The notes: generated from the sequence alone by a model not told the origin. Positions 17,656 through 29,463 are shown, numbered from the stretch's first letter. The stretch: 64,000 bases of DNA from Shinella zoogloeoides (GCF_020883495.1 NZ_CP086612.1:1-64000), one strand, 5' to 3'. A program made the numbers and translations.

Positions 17656-18498
17656 TCAGCGCGTAGATATGGCGCGGCGCGCCTCTCGCTGCCGCGGCTC
17701 GGGCAGGTATTCCACGCCACCGCCCTGGCGCCGAACCGGCTGCGGATAGAGCGTCATCAGCTCAAGTATTTCCTTGGGCATGTCCGTTGCAACGGGTAGG
17801 CCCATGTCGCGGGCCTCATCGGCAGAGATGGGATAATCGTGGGTCCAGGTGCCTGTCGCCAGCTTCGCCGCCACGGAAGCCGCGCGGTTCTCGTCCATCT
17901 TGTCGGATAGCAGGTGTTTTGCGAACGCCTCGATCTGCGCGATGGCCTTGCGGCCGACATCGGCCATGATCAGCGTCTGGTCGTCGATCTCGGCGATGGG
18001 TTTCTCCTCGACGACCTGGATCAGCGAGGCAGCAGGCAACTGGCCGAGCTGCGGATCGACGGGGCCCAGCACGGAATGCTCGCACATCACGATCTCGTCG
18101 GCAGCGAGTGCGATCAGCGTGCCGCCCGACATCGCGTAATGCGGCACGAACACTGTGACCTTGCCCTTGTGGCCCTGAATGGCCCGAGCGATCTGGGTTG
18201 CTGCCAGCACCAGCCCACCCGGCGTGTGCAGCACGATATCGAGCGGCACCTCGTCGTCGGTCATCTGGATCGCACGCAGGACTTCCTCGGAATCGTTGAC
18301 GTCGATGTAGCGCATCAGGGGAAAACCCAGCAGGTTCATGGTCTCCTGCCGGTGGATCAGCGAGATGACGCGGCTGGCGCGTTTCTTCTCGATCTGGGCG
18401 ATCTTGCGGGTGCGCATGGCCTCCAGATATCTGCGCTGAAGCACCGGTTGCAGCGCAGAGAAGATGAAGAACAGCCAGAAAAGCTGCATTATGTCCAT
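17656..18498 (-). CDS. SDH-family (SppA/ClpP-fold) membrane-anchored serine protease
   Basis: A 280-residue protein of the serine dehydrogenase proteinase family. It has one N-terminal membrane anchor (FWLFFIFSALQPVL, residues 7-20), a basic segment (RKIAQIEKKRASR), then the ClpP/SppA-like core with LHTPGGLVLAATQIA and the putative nucleophile in HYAMSGGTLIAL (S124). A longer open frame exists upstream, but ATG 18498 overlaps the rhomboid stop (10-bp overlap) and gives a clean membrane anchor. It probably degrades membrane-associated or damaged proteins in the stress operon. Confidence 0.85.
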   Translation of the reverse strand: MDIMQLFWLFFIFSALQPVLQRRYLEAMRTRKIAQIEKKRASRVISLIHRQETMNLLGFPLMRYIDVNDSEEVLRAIQMTDDEVPLDIVLHTPGGLVLAATQIARAIQGHKGKVTVFVPHYAMSGGTLIALAADEIVMCEHSVLGPVDPQLGQLPAASLIQVVEEKPIAEIDDQTLIMADVGRKAIAQIEAFAKHLLSDKMDENRAASVAAKLATGTWTHDYPISADEARDMGLPVATDMPKEILELMTLYPQPVRRQGGGVEYLPEPRQREARRAISTR

Positions 18499-19241
18499 GG
18501 ACCTTGTCCCCCTTCCCGTCGGCCATCCGGCAGAAAGCCATAGATGCCCTCGTCGCGATAATAATGGCGATAGGTGGCTGCCCGCCTTCGCAGGAGTGGC
18601 GTGACAATCCAACCGGCGAGAAACCCGCCGATATGCGCCCACCAGGCGATCCCGCCCGTGGCCTGATCGCCGCCGAGCGACAGAAAGCCGGGAATGACCT
18701 GCATGAAGAACCAGATCATCGCGAAAATGACCGCGCGCACTTCGAAGAAGAGGGGAATGAACAGAATCGGCACGATCACCACCAGCCGAGCCGCCGGAAA
18801 CATGCGTGCGTAGCAACCGATCACGCCCGCGATCGCCCCCGACGCGCCAAGCGCGGGAACGACTGAGTCGGGGTTCGCCAGCGCGTGAGCCAGTCCGGCC
18901 GCCACACCACAGAACAGATAGAACAGCGTGAATCTACCCGGTCCAAGCCGATCTTCGACGGCGGGGCCGAAGATCCAGAGCGTCCACATGTTCAAGATGA
19001 GGTGCAGCCAGCCGCCGTGCAGAAAGATATTGGTCAGGAATGGGGTCCAGTCGGACGGGGCGACGAGGCTCAGCTGTCCGAAGAAGCGCGAGGGCACCAG
19101 CGCAAACTCGAACAGGAACCAGTCCAGCACGCGCGGCGGCAGGCTGGTCTGATAGAGGAACGCGAGGACGCTCATGCCGATGACCGCCCATACGATGACG
19201 GGCGGGTAGCGGCGCGCGACGCTGTCAAGATAGGGAAACAA
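18489..19241 (-). CDS. Rhomboid intramembrane serine protease
   Basis: A 250-residue polytopic protein with the rhomboid signature: FLHGGWLHLILNMWTLW (residues 74-90), the catalytic Ser in GASGAIAG (S134) and the catalytic His in AHIGGFLAG (H203). About six membrane helices are visible. It is coupled to the SDH-type protease that follows (overlapping genes), so two membrane proteases may act in sequence. Substrates are unknown. Confidence 0.93.
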   Translation of the reverse strand: MFPYLDSVARRYPPVIVWAVIGMSVLAFLYQTSLPPRVLDWFLFEFALVPSRFFGQLSLVAPSDWTPFLTNIFLHGGWLHLILNMWTLWIFGPAVEDRLGPGRFTLFYLFCGVAAGLAHALANPDSVVPALGASGAIAGVIGCYARMFPAARLVVIVPILFIPLFFEVRAVIFAMIWFFMQVIPGFLSLGGDQATGGIAWWAHIGGFLAGWIVTPLLRRRAATYRHYYRDEGIYGFLPDGRREGGQGPWT

Positions 19242-19274
19242 GCGGCAGATCCTCGTTCGCGCTAGACATTCCGT

Positions 19275-19835
19275 TCATTGTTTTTTCCCGGCTATCGTCA
19301 CGCCCGTCCAGGCCGGCGGATCGGAGGCCGGGAAGGATTCGAGCGAGGCTTCGAGGACCGGATCGAAACTCTCCCTGTCGCTGGTAGACGGGTCGGCCGT
19401 GCTCTCATGCTGGACGCCTCTTGAGAGGCGGCGATCGGGGCGGAACGGGACCCGGAAGGCTCCCGGGGCATCGACGCCCCTGTGCAGCCGGTGGCGCGTC
19501 TCACCCGCCCAAGGGTTCGCCATCCGGGCTCCCCCGGCGTCCTCACGCACGACATAATGCCAGTCCTGCCGCTCTGCGAAGTCCACGGCGCTGTCGCGAT
19601 CCGGAAACTTCAGCCGGATCGGACGATAGGGATCGCCGTTGGACGTGTATCCCATCAGCGGCTCGATCTGCGGCGGCCGGGACGGCTCGAACTCGAGGAC
19701 CCAGTAGTTGGGCCGAGGCGCCGATGTCATCGCGGAACGGGCAGGACGGTAGATGATTGCCGTCGGCACGTCCCAGGATGGCAGATCGGTTCCGGGAATT
19801 TTCGGCGGGAATGGTGGGCGATTATGGCCGCGCAT
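19275..19835 (-). CDS. NDUFS4-like (ETC complex I accessory region) protein
   Basis: A 186-residue protein whose middle (residues 20-110) resembles the complex I NDUFS4/ETC_C1 region: DVPTAIIYRPARSAMTSA, NYWVLEFEP, IRLKFPDRDSAVDFAERQ with the WHYVV tail. Unlike the roughly 100-residue alphaproteobacterial NDUFS4 homologue, it has a C-terminal extension ending DPVLEASLESFPASDPPAW, a short motif I associate with small stress-related proteins. It starts 1 bp after the preceding gene. Its role in a stress operon is not known; an effect on respiratory complex I is speculation. Confidence 0.7.
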   Translation of the reverse strand: MRGHNRPPFPPKIPGTDLPSWDVPTAIIYRPARSAMTSAPRPNYWVLEFEPSRPPQIEPLMGYTSNGDPYRPIRLKFPDRDSAVDFAERQDWHYVVREDAGGARMANPWAGETRHRLHRGVDAPGAFRVPFRPDRRLSRGVQHESTADPSTSDRESFDPVLEASLESFPASDPPAWTGVTIAGKKQ

Positions 19836-19836
19836 A

Positions 19837-20457
19837 TCAGTTCTCCCGGGAGTCGGTGGATACGAGAAGGTGACGTTCGAGATCGCCGAGTTTTTCCATT
19901 CGCCTCGAATTCAGGCGAACGGCGCGTTCGGTGTTCTGCGAAGGAAAGGCAGCAGCGTGCAGGACGTCCGACCGCATCGCTATCGTGAGATCGGCGACGG
20001 CATTCATCACGCCCTCTCCGTCCCCGTCCGAGAGCGTGCCGTCAGCAAAACCGGACTGCAAGCTCTCCAGTACCTGCTCGAAGCTGGACACGACCCCTGC
20101 ACTCGCGACCACAGCCAGCTTGTGGCTGAGAACACGCAGTTCATCGATCAGCTTCGCATCGTGCCTTGCGGTTTCCACGATCTCTGCGACCTTCTCGATG
20201 CAGGCCATGTAAATGTCGCATTGCTGCTGGAGGATGATGACCCTTCCTTCCTTGCGAAGCTCGAGATCGGTCTGGCGATTGAGAAGCGCCGCGGTCAGAA
20301 TGATCGTCACGACAGCGCCGAGGAAGATGAGCGTCATCTCCTGCGCGAAAGGCAGTATGTCTTCGGCAAGATACATCGAACGAAAAACGAAAACGATGCC
20401 GATGCCCAAGGCAGCGGCCGCAGCAGCAAATGCCAAGTCAGGCAGGCGGTTCGACAT
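19837..20457 (-). CDS. Membrane protein of unknown function with cytoplasmic helical domain
   Basis: A 206-residue protein with two N-terminal membrane helices (LAFAAAAAALGIGIVFVF and EMTLIFLGAVVTIILTAAL) and a soluble, helical C-terminal domain of about 145 residues. I do not recognise the family. ATG 20457 overlaps the stop of the small upstream gene (TGATG), which supports this start over GTG 20463. It is inside the stress operon, between the hdeD-linked small gene and the NDUFS4-like gene. Confidence 0.75.
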   Translation of the reverse strand: MSNRLPDLAFAAAAAALGIGIVFVFRSMYLAEDILPFAQEMTLIFLGAVVTIILTAALLNRQTDLELRKEGRVIILQQQCDIYMACIEKVAEIVETARHDAKLIDELRVLSHKLAVVASAGVVSSFEQVLESLQSGFADGTLSDGDGEGVMNAVADLTIAMRSDVLHAAAFPSQNTERAVRLNSRRMEKLGDLERHLLVSTDSREN

Positions 20458-20672
20458 CAGCACCTCGCATTTTCGGTGTCAGATGGCTTGCACGGCTTTG
20501 CATCGGCGTCCGGCGCCACTGCGTCCCGGTGCCGCAGGAAGATTGGCGTCGGACCGCTGCCGAACGGATTGAAGCCGGTGCTCAGGCAACGGTCGAAGAT
20601 CGTTTCGTCCCATCGGGTGAAATCGTGCTCCTCGCCGGCAAGTCGCCCGTCATCCACCACAGGGCACCTCAC
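20457..20672 (-). CDS. Small coupled ORF between hdeD and the membrane protein gene
   Basis: A 71-codon frame starting at a GTG that overlaps the hdeD stop (GTGA) and ending in a TGA that overlaps the next ATG (TGATG). This exact fit at both ends is hard to explain by chance and suggests a translated gene, otherwise leaving a 210-bp hole in a tightly packed operon. The product is hydrophilic, with a Cys-Pro start (MRCPVVDDG), no membrane segment and no family that I recognise. Confidence 0.55.
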   Translation of the reverse strand: MRCPVVDDGRLAGEEHDFTRWDETIFDRCLSTGFNPFGSGPTPIFLRHRDAVAPDADAKPCKPSDTENARC

Positions 20673-21316
20673 GCCTTTGCCGATGGGGGAGCGTTATCGA
20701 AGGCCGCACCGTCCGAACGATCCGCCTTGCGAAGCCGTAGTCCGAGGAGGATCATCATCACCCCGAAGACCGCGGCGTAGAAGCCGATCAGCCAGCCGAG
20801 CGCGAGGAAGCTTTCGACCGGGCGCGTCAGCAGCATCCAGGTCACGACGACACCGAGAACGACCGAGAGAAGGCCGCTCAGGATCAGCCAGATTTCGCCG
20901 TTGACTTCCTTTCGCAGGCGGATCGCTGCCGCGATCTCGAGGGCACCCGAGAACACGGACCAGAATGCGATGCTGGCCCAGAGGAATGTCGCAAGCACAA
21001 GCGTCGCGACAAAAGGCGAGACAACTACGACGACGCCCGTGGCGATGCCCAGAATGCCGCTGAACATCAGCCAGCCCCAGCGTTCGCCGTTACGGATGTT
21101 ACGTATCGCGGCGACGAGGCCGAACACGCCGTCGGCAAAGGCGAACGCGCCGAAGACCAGCGTGAGCGCCAGAAGCGCTTCCGCAGGCATGACGAAGGCT
21201 AGCACTGCGATGATCAATGCGAGCACGCCGCGTAACACGAATGCCCACCAATTCCGGGACAGGCTGCACAGCATGTCCTGCATCTTGTCGGTCGGGTTTT
21301 CAGAGGCTGTGGTCAT
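20669..21316 (-). CDS. hdeD: HdeD-family acid-resistance membrane protein
   Basis: A 215-residue membrane protein with six hydrophobic helices (NWWAFVLRGVLALIIAVLAF, ALLALTLVFGAFAFADGVFG, WGWLMFSGILGIATGVVVV and onward) typical of the HdeD/DUF308 family, including the repeated GxxxxxxGxxxL pattern. HdeD is linked to acid and stress survival in enterobacteria, and a homologue is a standard tLST gene. It starts 26 bp after the sigma-like fusion gene and is coupled to the small ORF downstream. Confidence 0.92.
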   Translation of the reverse strand: MTTASENPTDKMQDMLCSLSRNWWAFVLRGVLALIIAVLAFVMPAEALLALTLVFGAFAFADGVFGLVAAIRNIRNGERWGWLMFSGILGIATGVVVVVSPFVATLVLATFLWASIAFWSVFSGALEIAAAIRLRKEVNGEIWLILSGLLSVVLGVVVTWMLLTRPVESFLALGWLIGFYAAVFGVMMILLGLRLRKADRSDGAAFDNAPPSAKA

Positions 21317-21342
21317 TGGTCGATCTCCTATTCAGTTCCATG

Positions 21343-22485
21343 TCAGGTGTCGGAGCCGGCCTCCTCGCCGGTTAGAGCGGCGGCCACGCGGCGGCGATCC
21401 TCGATCGGCTGAGGCAGACGCTGCGTGTGAGCGATTTCCCGTTCGATGGGCGCGCGGCCTGATGGATCTCTGACCAACCCGGCTTCGGCAAGCCTCGCGC
21501 GTAGTGTCGCGCCCGCATTTTCTGCGATCTCGGCGACCACTGTCTCGGTCAGGCCGAAAAGGTCTGCCGTCTCCGCGATCGTAGCGTTGTCGAGGTGGAG
21601 CCGATAGAGAACGCGGCGTTCGACCGACGGAAGATCGGCGATTGCCCGGTGCAGCACCATGGCGATCTTATGCCGATCCGCTTGGCTCTCGGGGTCTGTG
21701 CCGCCGTCGTCGGCGAGGAGGTCCTCCAGCATCAGCACTTCGTCGGGCTGGTAGAACTCGAACATCGCCTGATCCGCCTCGGTCGGATCCTCCGCCGGGG
21801 CCTCGGGTTCCGCCTCGATGGAGGCGGCATCCTCAGGCACGGCGCGGCGGGCGGCGCGGGATTCTTCCTCGATGGTCTCAAAAGCCAGCCGTTTCAGCCA
21901 GTCGCCGACGGAAAACTCCGAAGGCCGATCCTCGAAGCGGGCCAGCCCCTTGAGGATCGTCGCATCGACGATATCGCCAACGCTCAGGTAGCCAGCCGGC
22001 ACAGACCCGCTACACTCGAGATAGGTCAACTCGCGCCTGACGGTATCGTAGACCGTATCGAGATGATCCTCGATCAGGTCGAAGAAGAGTTGGCGCCGGT
22101 CCGCTTCCGCCGCATCCCGCGCGGGCGGCAGCGGGGCGCCGATCCGGCGCCGGCGGGCGGGACGCTTGTATTCAGGCTCGTGCTTGAGGCGCGCCACATG
22201 CCGATCGACCTGGTGGCGCAGGTCGGCAAAGGCCTTGCGCAGGACAGGCTCGATCTCGAATCCCTCTTCCCGCGCCGCGATCACGCCCGACGGCAGTTGC
22301 AGGCGCAGGCTGACTTTGATGCGCTTCTTGCCCCTCGTCTGCGAGGCAACGACTTCGAGCCGGACCAGATCCTCGCGAAAGCGTGCAAGGTGCGGTTCAA
22401 GTTGCCGCACTTCTTCCTCGATGACCTCAGGCGCGCGCTGTTGGCCGTGCCGGTCGAGATTGCGGAATGATCTAATGACGTTCAT
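21343..22485 (-). CDS. Fusion of HPF/S30AE-like domain and sigma-70-like regions
   Basis: A 380-residue protein. Residues 1-110 (MNVIRSFRNLDRHGQQRAPE, LVRLEVVASQTRGKKRIKVS, then FADLRHQVDRHVARLKHE) look like the beta-alpha ribosome-hibernation S30AE/HPF fold. About residues 120-230 contain a sigma region 2-like segment (LTYLECSGSVPAGYLSVGDI, WLKRLAFETI). After an acidic linker, residues 300-350 read as sigma region 4 (LPSVERRVLYRLHLDNATIA, ETADLFGLTETVVAEI). ATG 22485 gives a clean HPF-like start. It lies between clpK and hdeD. It may couple ribosome protection with transcription control, or the sigma half may have lost DNA binding. Confidence 0.72.
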   Translation of the reverse strand: MNVIRSFRNLDRHGQQRAPEVIEEEVRQLEPHLARFREDLVRLEVVASQTRGKKRIKVSLRLQLPSGVIAAREEGFEIEPVLRKAFADLRHQVDRHVARLKHEPEYKRPARRRRIGAPLPPARDAAEADRRQLFFDLIEDHLDTVYDTVRRELTYLECSGSVPAGYLSVGDIVDATILKGLARFEDRPSEFSVGDWLKRLAFETIEEESRAARRAVPEDAASIEAEPEAPAEDPTEADQAMFEFYQPDEVLMLEDLLADDGGTDPESQADRHKIAMVLHRAIADLPSVERRVLYRLHLDNATIAETADLFGLTETVVAEIAENAGATLRARLAEAGLVRDPSGRAPIEREIAHTQRLPQPIEDRRRVAAALTGEEAGSDT

Positions 22486-22562
22486 GCCGTGGACCTTCCT
22501 ATAACTCTCCGAAGAGATGGTCCGGCGCGACCGATATCGCGCCGGGCCAGTCTTTTGCGCTG

Positions 22563-25457
<2,895 letters not shown>

Positions 25458-25520
25458 TCGTCTTCTCCGTTTCTTTATCCAGTCGGGGTTGTCCGCCGAT
25501 CATCTGCGCCAGTGACAGTG

Positions 25521-27353
25521 TTACGCAGCGACCGCTTCCGTTCTTTTCACCTTGGAACCAATTGCCACCAGATCGGGCTCGTCCAGTGTCTCTCGTTGCA
25601 GGAGATCCTGCGCAGATTGCTCAAGAAGATCCCGATTGCTTTCAAGAAGGGTGAGGGTGCGCTTGAACACGCCATCCACGATGTCGCGCACCTTCGCGTC
25701 CATCCGCTCAGCAGTGGCGTCGCTGTAGCGGCGGTTCAGCCAAGACGACTGGTCGCCGGTGCCGAGAAAGCCGGGCCGATCGGTGTCGTAGCTGACATGC
25801 CCGAGGTCTTCGTCCATCCCGTACCGCGCGACCATGGCGCGGGCGATGTCGGTCGCCTTGACCAGATCGTCCGCCGCCCCGGTCGAGACATGATCGTAGA
25901 TGATCTTCTCGGCCGCGCGCCCGCCAAGCAGGACTGCGATCTTGTTCTCCAGCTCCTCCCGCGTCATCAGGAAGCGGTCCTCGGTCGGGCGCTGGATAGT
26001 GTAGCCGAGCGCGCCAATTCCGCGCGGGATGATCGAGACCTTGTGCACCGGGTCCACCCCCGGCAGAGCCATCGCCACAAGCGCATGCCCCATCTCGTGG
26101 TGCGCCACGATCTCGCGCTCGCGCGGGTTCAGAACGCGGTTCTTCTTTTCCAACCCGGCGATGATGCGCTCCACGGCATTGTTGAAGTCGTCCATCGTCA
26201 CCGCATCGGCCTTGCGGCGCGTGGCGAGCAATGCTGCCTCGTTGACGAGATTGGCAAGATCGGCGCCCGAGAAGCCGGGCGTGAGCGCTGCGACCTTCTC
26301 GGCATCGACGTCCGGGGCGAGCTTCACCTTTTTCATGTGAACGCCAAGAATTTGCACACGTCCCTTCTTATCCGGCCGATCCACCAACACCTGCCGGTCA
26401 AAGCGTCCGGCCCGCAACAGCGCCGGATCGAGAATCTCCGGGCGATTCGTGGCCGCAAGCAGTACGATGCCGACTGATGGGTCGAAGCCGTCGAGCTCGG
26501 TCAGAAGCTGGTTCAGCGTCTGCTCACGCTCATCATGGCCACCGGCGATCTGGCCGGAGGAACGCGCCCTCCCAAGAGCGTCGAGTTCGTCGATGAAGAT
26601 GATCGCCGGGGCGGATTTCCGGGCCTGCTCGAACAGGTCGCGCACCCGCGCGGCACCGACGCCCACGAACATCTCGACGAACTCGGAGCCCGAGATCGAA
26701 AAGAAGATCACGCCCGCCTCGCCCGCCACCGCGCGCGCGAGCAACGTCTTGCCGGTGCCCGGCGGCCCTACGAGCAATATGCCTTTGGGGATATGTGCGC
26801 CCAGCTTTCCGTATTCGGCGGGGTTCCTGAGGAACTCCACGACCTCCTCAAGCTCGGCCTTGGCCTCGTCCACGCCGGCCACGTGAGCGAAACTGACGCC
26901 GGTTTCCTTCTCCATGTAAACTTTGGCCTTGCTGCGGCCGACCTGCATGAACCCGCCGAAACCCTGCTTATCGGCGAACTTGCGGAACAGCAGCATCCAA
27001 ATTCCGAAGAAGACAAGCGCTGGCGCCACCCAGGAAATCAGCGTGCCGAGAAAAGTGTTTTGCGGAACGCCAGTGATCTCGATACCTGACCGGTCTATCC
27101 GCTCCAGGATTGCGGGATTCACTACGGTCGTCACGAACTGCTTCTTGCCGTCGACCGGTTCGGCGAAGGTGCCTGTGATCGTGTCTGACCCGACCGCGAC
27201 AGAGGAAATTTTCCCGTCAGCGAGATACTGCTCGAACTGGCTGTAGCTGATCGGCGCGACGGATTGCCAGCCGGCGATCAGGTTCTGGATGAAAAGCACG
27301 GCTATGAAAGCCACCACCCAGTACCAGATGTTGTATTCGGTCTTCCTTTCCAT
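25521..27353 (-). CDS. ftsH: FtsH ATP-dependent zinc metalloprotease (island copy)
   Basis: A 610-residue membrane AAA protease: N-terminal helix (residues 10-29), periplasmic domain, second helix (about 101-123), AAA module (Walker A G196-T203, Walker B IIFIDE at 251-256, second region of homology with [12 protein letters not shown]) and the zinc site HEMGH (H419, E420, H423). It degrades unassembled membrane proteins. ATG 27353 follows a purine-rich RBS. As the second gene after marR, it corresponds to the extra FtsH carried by tLST islands of Pseudomonas and others. Confidence 0.95.
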   Translation of the reverse strand: MERKTEYNIWYWVVAFIAVLFIQNLIAGWQSVAPISYSQFEQYLADGKISSVAVGSDTITGTFAEPVDGKKQFVTTVVNPAILERIDRSGIEITGVPQNTFLGTLISWVAPALVFFGIWMLLFRKFADKQGFGGFMQVGRSKAKVYMEKETGVSFAHVAGVDEAKAELEEVVEFLRNPAEYGKLGAHIPKGILLVGPPGTGKTLLARAVAGEAGVIFFSISGSEFVEMFVGVGAARVRDLFEQARKSAPAIIFIDELDALGRARSSGQIAGGHDEREQTLNQLLTELDGFDPSVGIVLLAATNRPEILDPALLRAGRFDRQVLVDRPDKKGRVQILGVHMKKVKLAPDVDAEKVAALTPGFSGADLANLVNEAALLATRRKADAVTMDDFNNAVERIIAGLEKKNRVLNPREREIVAHHEMGHALVAMALPGVDPVHKVSIIPRGIGALGYTIQRPTEDRFLMTREELENKIAVLLGGRAAEKIIYDHVSTGAADDLVKATDIARAMVARYGMDEDLGHVSYDTDRPGFLGTGDQSSWLNRRYSDATAERMDAKVRDIVDGVFKRTLTLLESNRDLLEQSAQDLLQRETLDEPDLVAIGSKVKRTEAVAA

Positions 27354-27367
27354 GCCGCTTGTCCCTT

Positions 27368-27799
27368 TCACTGGCGCCCGAGCCGCGCCCTGATCCGCTC
27401 GAGCAGCGCCAGCAGGGCGCGCCTTTCGTCCGCCGACAGATCCTGCAGGATTTCATCTTCGAGCGCCGATTGCCGCGGCGCGAGTTCCTTCAGCATCGCC
27501 CGGGCCTTCGACGTTGCCGTGACGATCTGCGCCCGCCTGTCGTCGGGCGAGGGCGACCGCTCGACCCAGCCGCCCCGGACCATGCGATCGACGAGCTGGC
27601 CGGCTGTGGCCTGGCCGACCTCCAGCAGGTCGGCCAGATCGCCGATGGTCAGCCCAGGCGCATCCTCGACATGCGCCGCCGCCATCCAGGACAGGCGGGT
27701 CAGGCCGCTGCCGCGGATGTCTTGGTCGATCCGCTGCTGGATGAGCTGCGCGACCCGGTGGATCGTCGTCCCGATCAGCGCGATGTCCGAAGAGATCAT
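27368..27799 (-). CDS. MarR-family regulator of the stress island
   Basis: A 143-residue winged-helix protein: RVAQLIQQRIDQDIRGSGLT then LTIGDLADLLEVGQATAGQL with a MVRGGWVERSPSPDDRRAQI wing, the classic MarR pattern with the conserved DDRR. ATG 27799 has an excellent RBS (GGAGGAGGG). It is first in the leftward operon, 14 bp before ftsH, and is divergent from the hsp20 genes. It probably represses both directions and itself from the palindromes in the gap. Confidence 0.9.
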   Translation of the reverse strand: MISSDIALIGTTIHRVAQLIQQRIDQDIRGSGLTRLSWMAAAHVEDAPGLTIGDLADLLEVGQATAGQLVDRMVRGGWVERSPSPDDRRAQIVTATSKARAMLKELAPRQSALEDEILQDLSADERRALLALLERIRARLGRQ

Positions 27800-27866
27800 G
27801 GTTATCCCTCCTCCGATTGCATGGTACACAGGAGAAACCGCCCCCCATCCAAAACGCAATGCACCC

Positions 27867-27911
27867 ATCATACATGCTTGCATAATAAATGGAACGGCCT
27901 ATCTTGATAGG
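27867..27911. promoter_or_regulatory. Divergent marR/hsp20 control region with two palindromes
   Basis: ATGC-TT-GCAT (27874-27883) sits directly upstream of a candidate -10 TATGAT on the minus strand (27872-27867) for marR. CCTATC-TT-GATAGG (27898-27911) is a 14-bp palindrome on the hsp20 side. Their placement between divergent operons makes them candidate MarR operators. The -35 elements are not clear. Confidence 0.45.
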
Positions 27912-28001
27912 CGTTCTCCGAACCCACATCCGGCCGGCACCGTTGCCCGGTCCCTCCTTGCCGACGGTTCGGGGGTATCGATCAGCAACAGGAGGCCAGC
28001 A

Positions 28002-28427
28002 ATGCTCTACCCGACATATCTGCGCCGCAGCGATCCCTTTGCGCTGATGCGCTCCATGATGCGCGATCTCGACCGCGGTTTCTGGCCGCCGTCCCGCGCG
28101 GCGTTCCCGGCGGTAAATGTCTGGCAAGGCCCTGAGGCCGTTGCAGTCACCGCTGAACTTCCGGGCATCGAACCTGACGACATTGAAATTTCGGTCAAGG
28201 ACAACGTCCTGACGCTGTCGGGCGAACGCAAGGCGCCCGAGGTTCCCGACGGTGCGCGCTGGCACCGCAACGAACGCGTTTACGGCAGGTTTTCCCGCGC
28301 GATCCGGCTGCCGTTCGTGGCCTCGGATGACAAGGTCGAGGCGAGGATGGCGAACGGCGTATTGTGGATCGTTATCTCGCGGCCCGAGGAAACGAAGCCG
28401 AAGAAAATCGAGATCAAGGCAGCCTGA
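28002..28427 (+). CDS. hsp20: Small heat-shock protein Hsp20, first copy
   Basis: A 141-residue ATP-independent holdase. It has an N-terminal region with MLYPTYLRRSDPFALM, an alpha-crystallin domain from about residue 38 (FPAVNVWQGPEAVAVTAELP, IEISVKDNVLTLSGER) and the C-terminal anchor region. It starts 12 bp after AGGAGG. First of three tandem hsp20 genes; it probably hands substrates to the ClpK disaggregase encoded on the other strand. Confidence 0.93.
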   Translation: MLYPTYLRRSDPFALMRSMMRDLDRGFWPPSRAAFPAVNVWQGPEAVAVTAELPGIEPDDIEISVKDNVLTLSGERKAPEVPDGARWHRNERVYGRFSRAIRLPFVASDDKVEARMANGVLWIVISRPEETKPKKIEIKAA

Positions 28428-28441
28428 CAGGAGCTGGAACG

Positions 28442-28840
28442 ATGAGCACCGACATCTCGCAAGCCGCCGAAAAGACGCCGACCGACTCGCCTGAGACCAC
28501 CGGCGGCGGACGCATCTACCGCCCGTCGACCGATATCGTCGAGACCGATCAGGGTTTCTCCATGATGCTTGAAATGCCTGGGGTCGCCGCCGATGCGATC
28601 GAAATCACGCTCGAAAATCGTGTGTTGACGATCCGCGGCAAGGTTGACCCGGTGCGGCCGAAAAACCTCGAACTTGCCTATGCCGAATATGGCGAGGGCG
28701 ATTTCGAGCGTGCCTTCACGCTTTCCGAGGACTTCGACCCCGACAGGATCGAAGCCGAGATGCGAGGAGGCGTCCTAACTTTAACGCTCCCCCGGGCCCC
28801 TGAAGCGCAGCCGAAAAGGATCGCCGTCAAGGGCGCCTGA
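28442..28840 (+). CDS. hsp20: Small heat-shock protein Hsp20, second copy
   Basis: A 132-residue alpha-crystallin-domain protein: YRPSTDIVETDQGFSMMLEM, AIEITLENRVLTIRGKV and a final GGVLTLTLPRAPEAQPKRIAVKG. It starts 14 bp after the first hsp20. Its sequence differs well beyond paralog noise, so the three genes are not recent duplicates. It matches the shorter sHspGI-like gene of tLST. Confidence 0.92.
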   Translation: MSTDISQAAEKTPTDSPETTGGGRIYRPSTDIVETDQGFSMMLEMPGVAADAIEITLENRVLTIRGKVDPVRPKNLELAYAEYGEGDFERAFTLSEDFDPDRIEAEMRGGVLTLTLPRAPEAQPKRIAVKGA

Positions 28841-28860
28841 AAACCGAAGGAGACCATATC

Positions 28861-29352
28861 ATGCAGATCAAAGACCTCATCCCCTGGGCGCGCAAGGACG
28901 GCGCGCCAGACGCCAAGAGCAGCGAAGACAACCCGATCGCGACACTCCAGCGCGAAATGAACCATGTGTTCGAGAACTTTTGGAACCGGGTCGGTCAGTT
29001 CGAATGGCCCTGGGGCAGCGGCGAAGCCAAATCCGACATGGTCGAGACCGACAACGCGATCGAAGTGTCGATCGAGCTGCCGGGCATGGAGATGAAGGAC
29101 ATCGAGGTGACGGTCAACGATGACATGTTGACTGTGAAGGGGGAGAAGAATATCGAGCGCCAGGTGGAGAAGAAGGGGTATTACCTGTCCGAGCGCAGCT
29201 ACGGCGCAATCTACCGGACAATTCCGCTCCCTCCCGGTGTGGATGGCGAAAAGGCGCAGGCATCCTTCAAGAACGGGGTTCTGACGATCAAGCTGCCCCA
29301 GACACCCGAGGCGCAGGCGAAGATCAAGCGCATCGATGTCAAGAACGGCTGA
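28861..29352 (+). CDS. hsp20: Small heat-shock protein Hsp20, third copy
   Basis: A 163-residue Hsp20 with N-terminal MQIKDLIPWARKDGAP, alpha-crystallin core (VETDNAIEVSIELPGMEMKD, VTVNDDMLTVKGEKN) and KNGVLTIKLPQTPEAQAKIK near the C-terminus. It starts 20 bp after the second gene. The three copies may cover different substrates or form mixed oligomers. Confidence 0.93.
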   Translation: MQIKDLIPWARKDGAPDAKSSEDNPIATLQREMNHVFENFWNRVGQFEWPWGSGEAKSDMVETDNAIEVSIELPGMEMKDIEVTVNDDMLTVKGEKNIERQVEKKGYYLSERSYGAIYRTIPLPPGVDGEKAQASFKNGVLTIKLPQTPEAQAKIKRIDVKNG

Positions 29353-29463
29353 TTTGCCACATTGGGTGTCGCCGGTTTGCGGCGTCCGCTCAGCTCCGTT
29401 TGATATCACGCCGTCTGGTGAGCCCCGGGGAGCCTGTTTCTCCAGGGCGGCTTTCGAGGGGGA

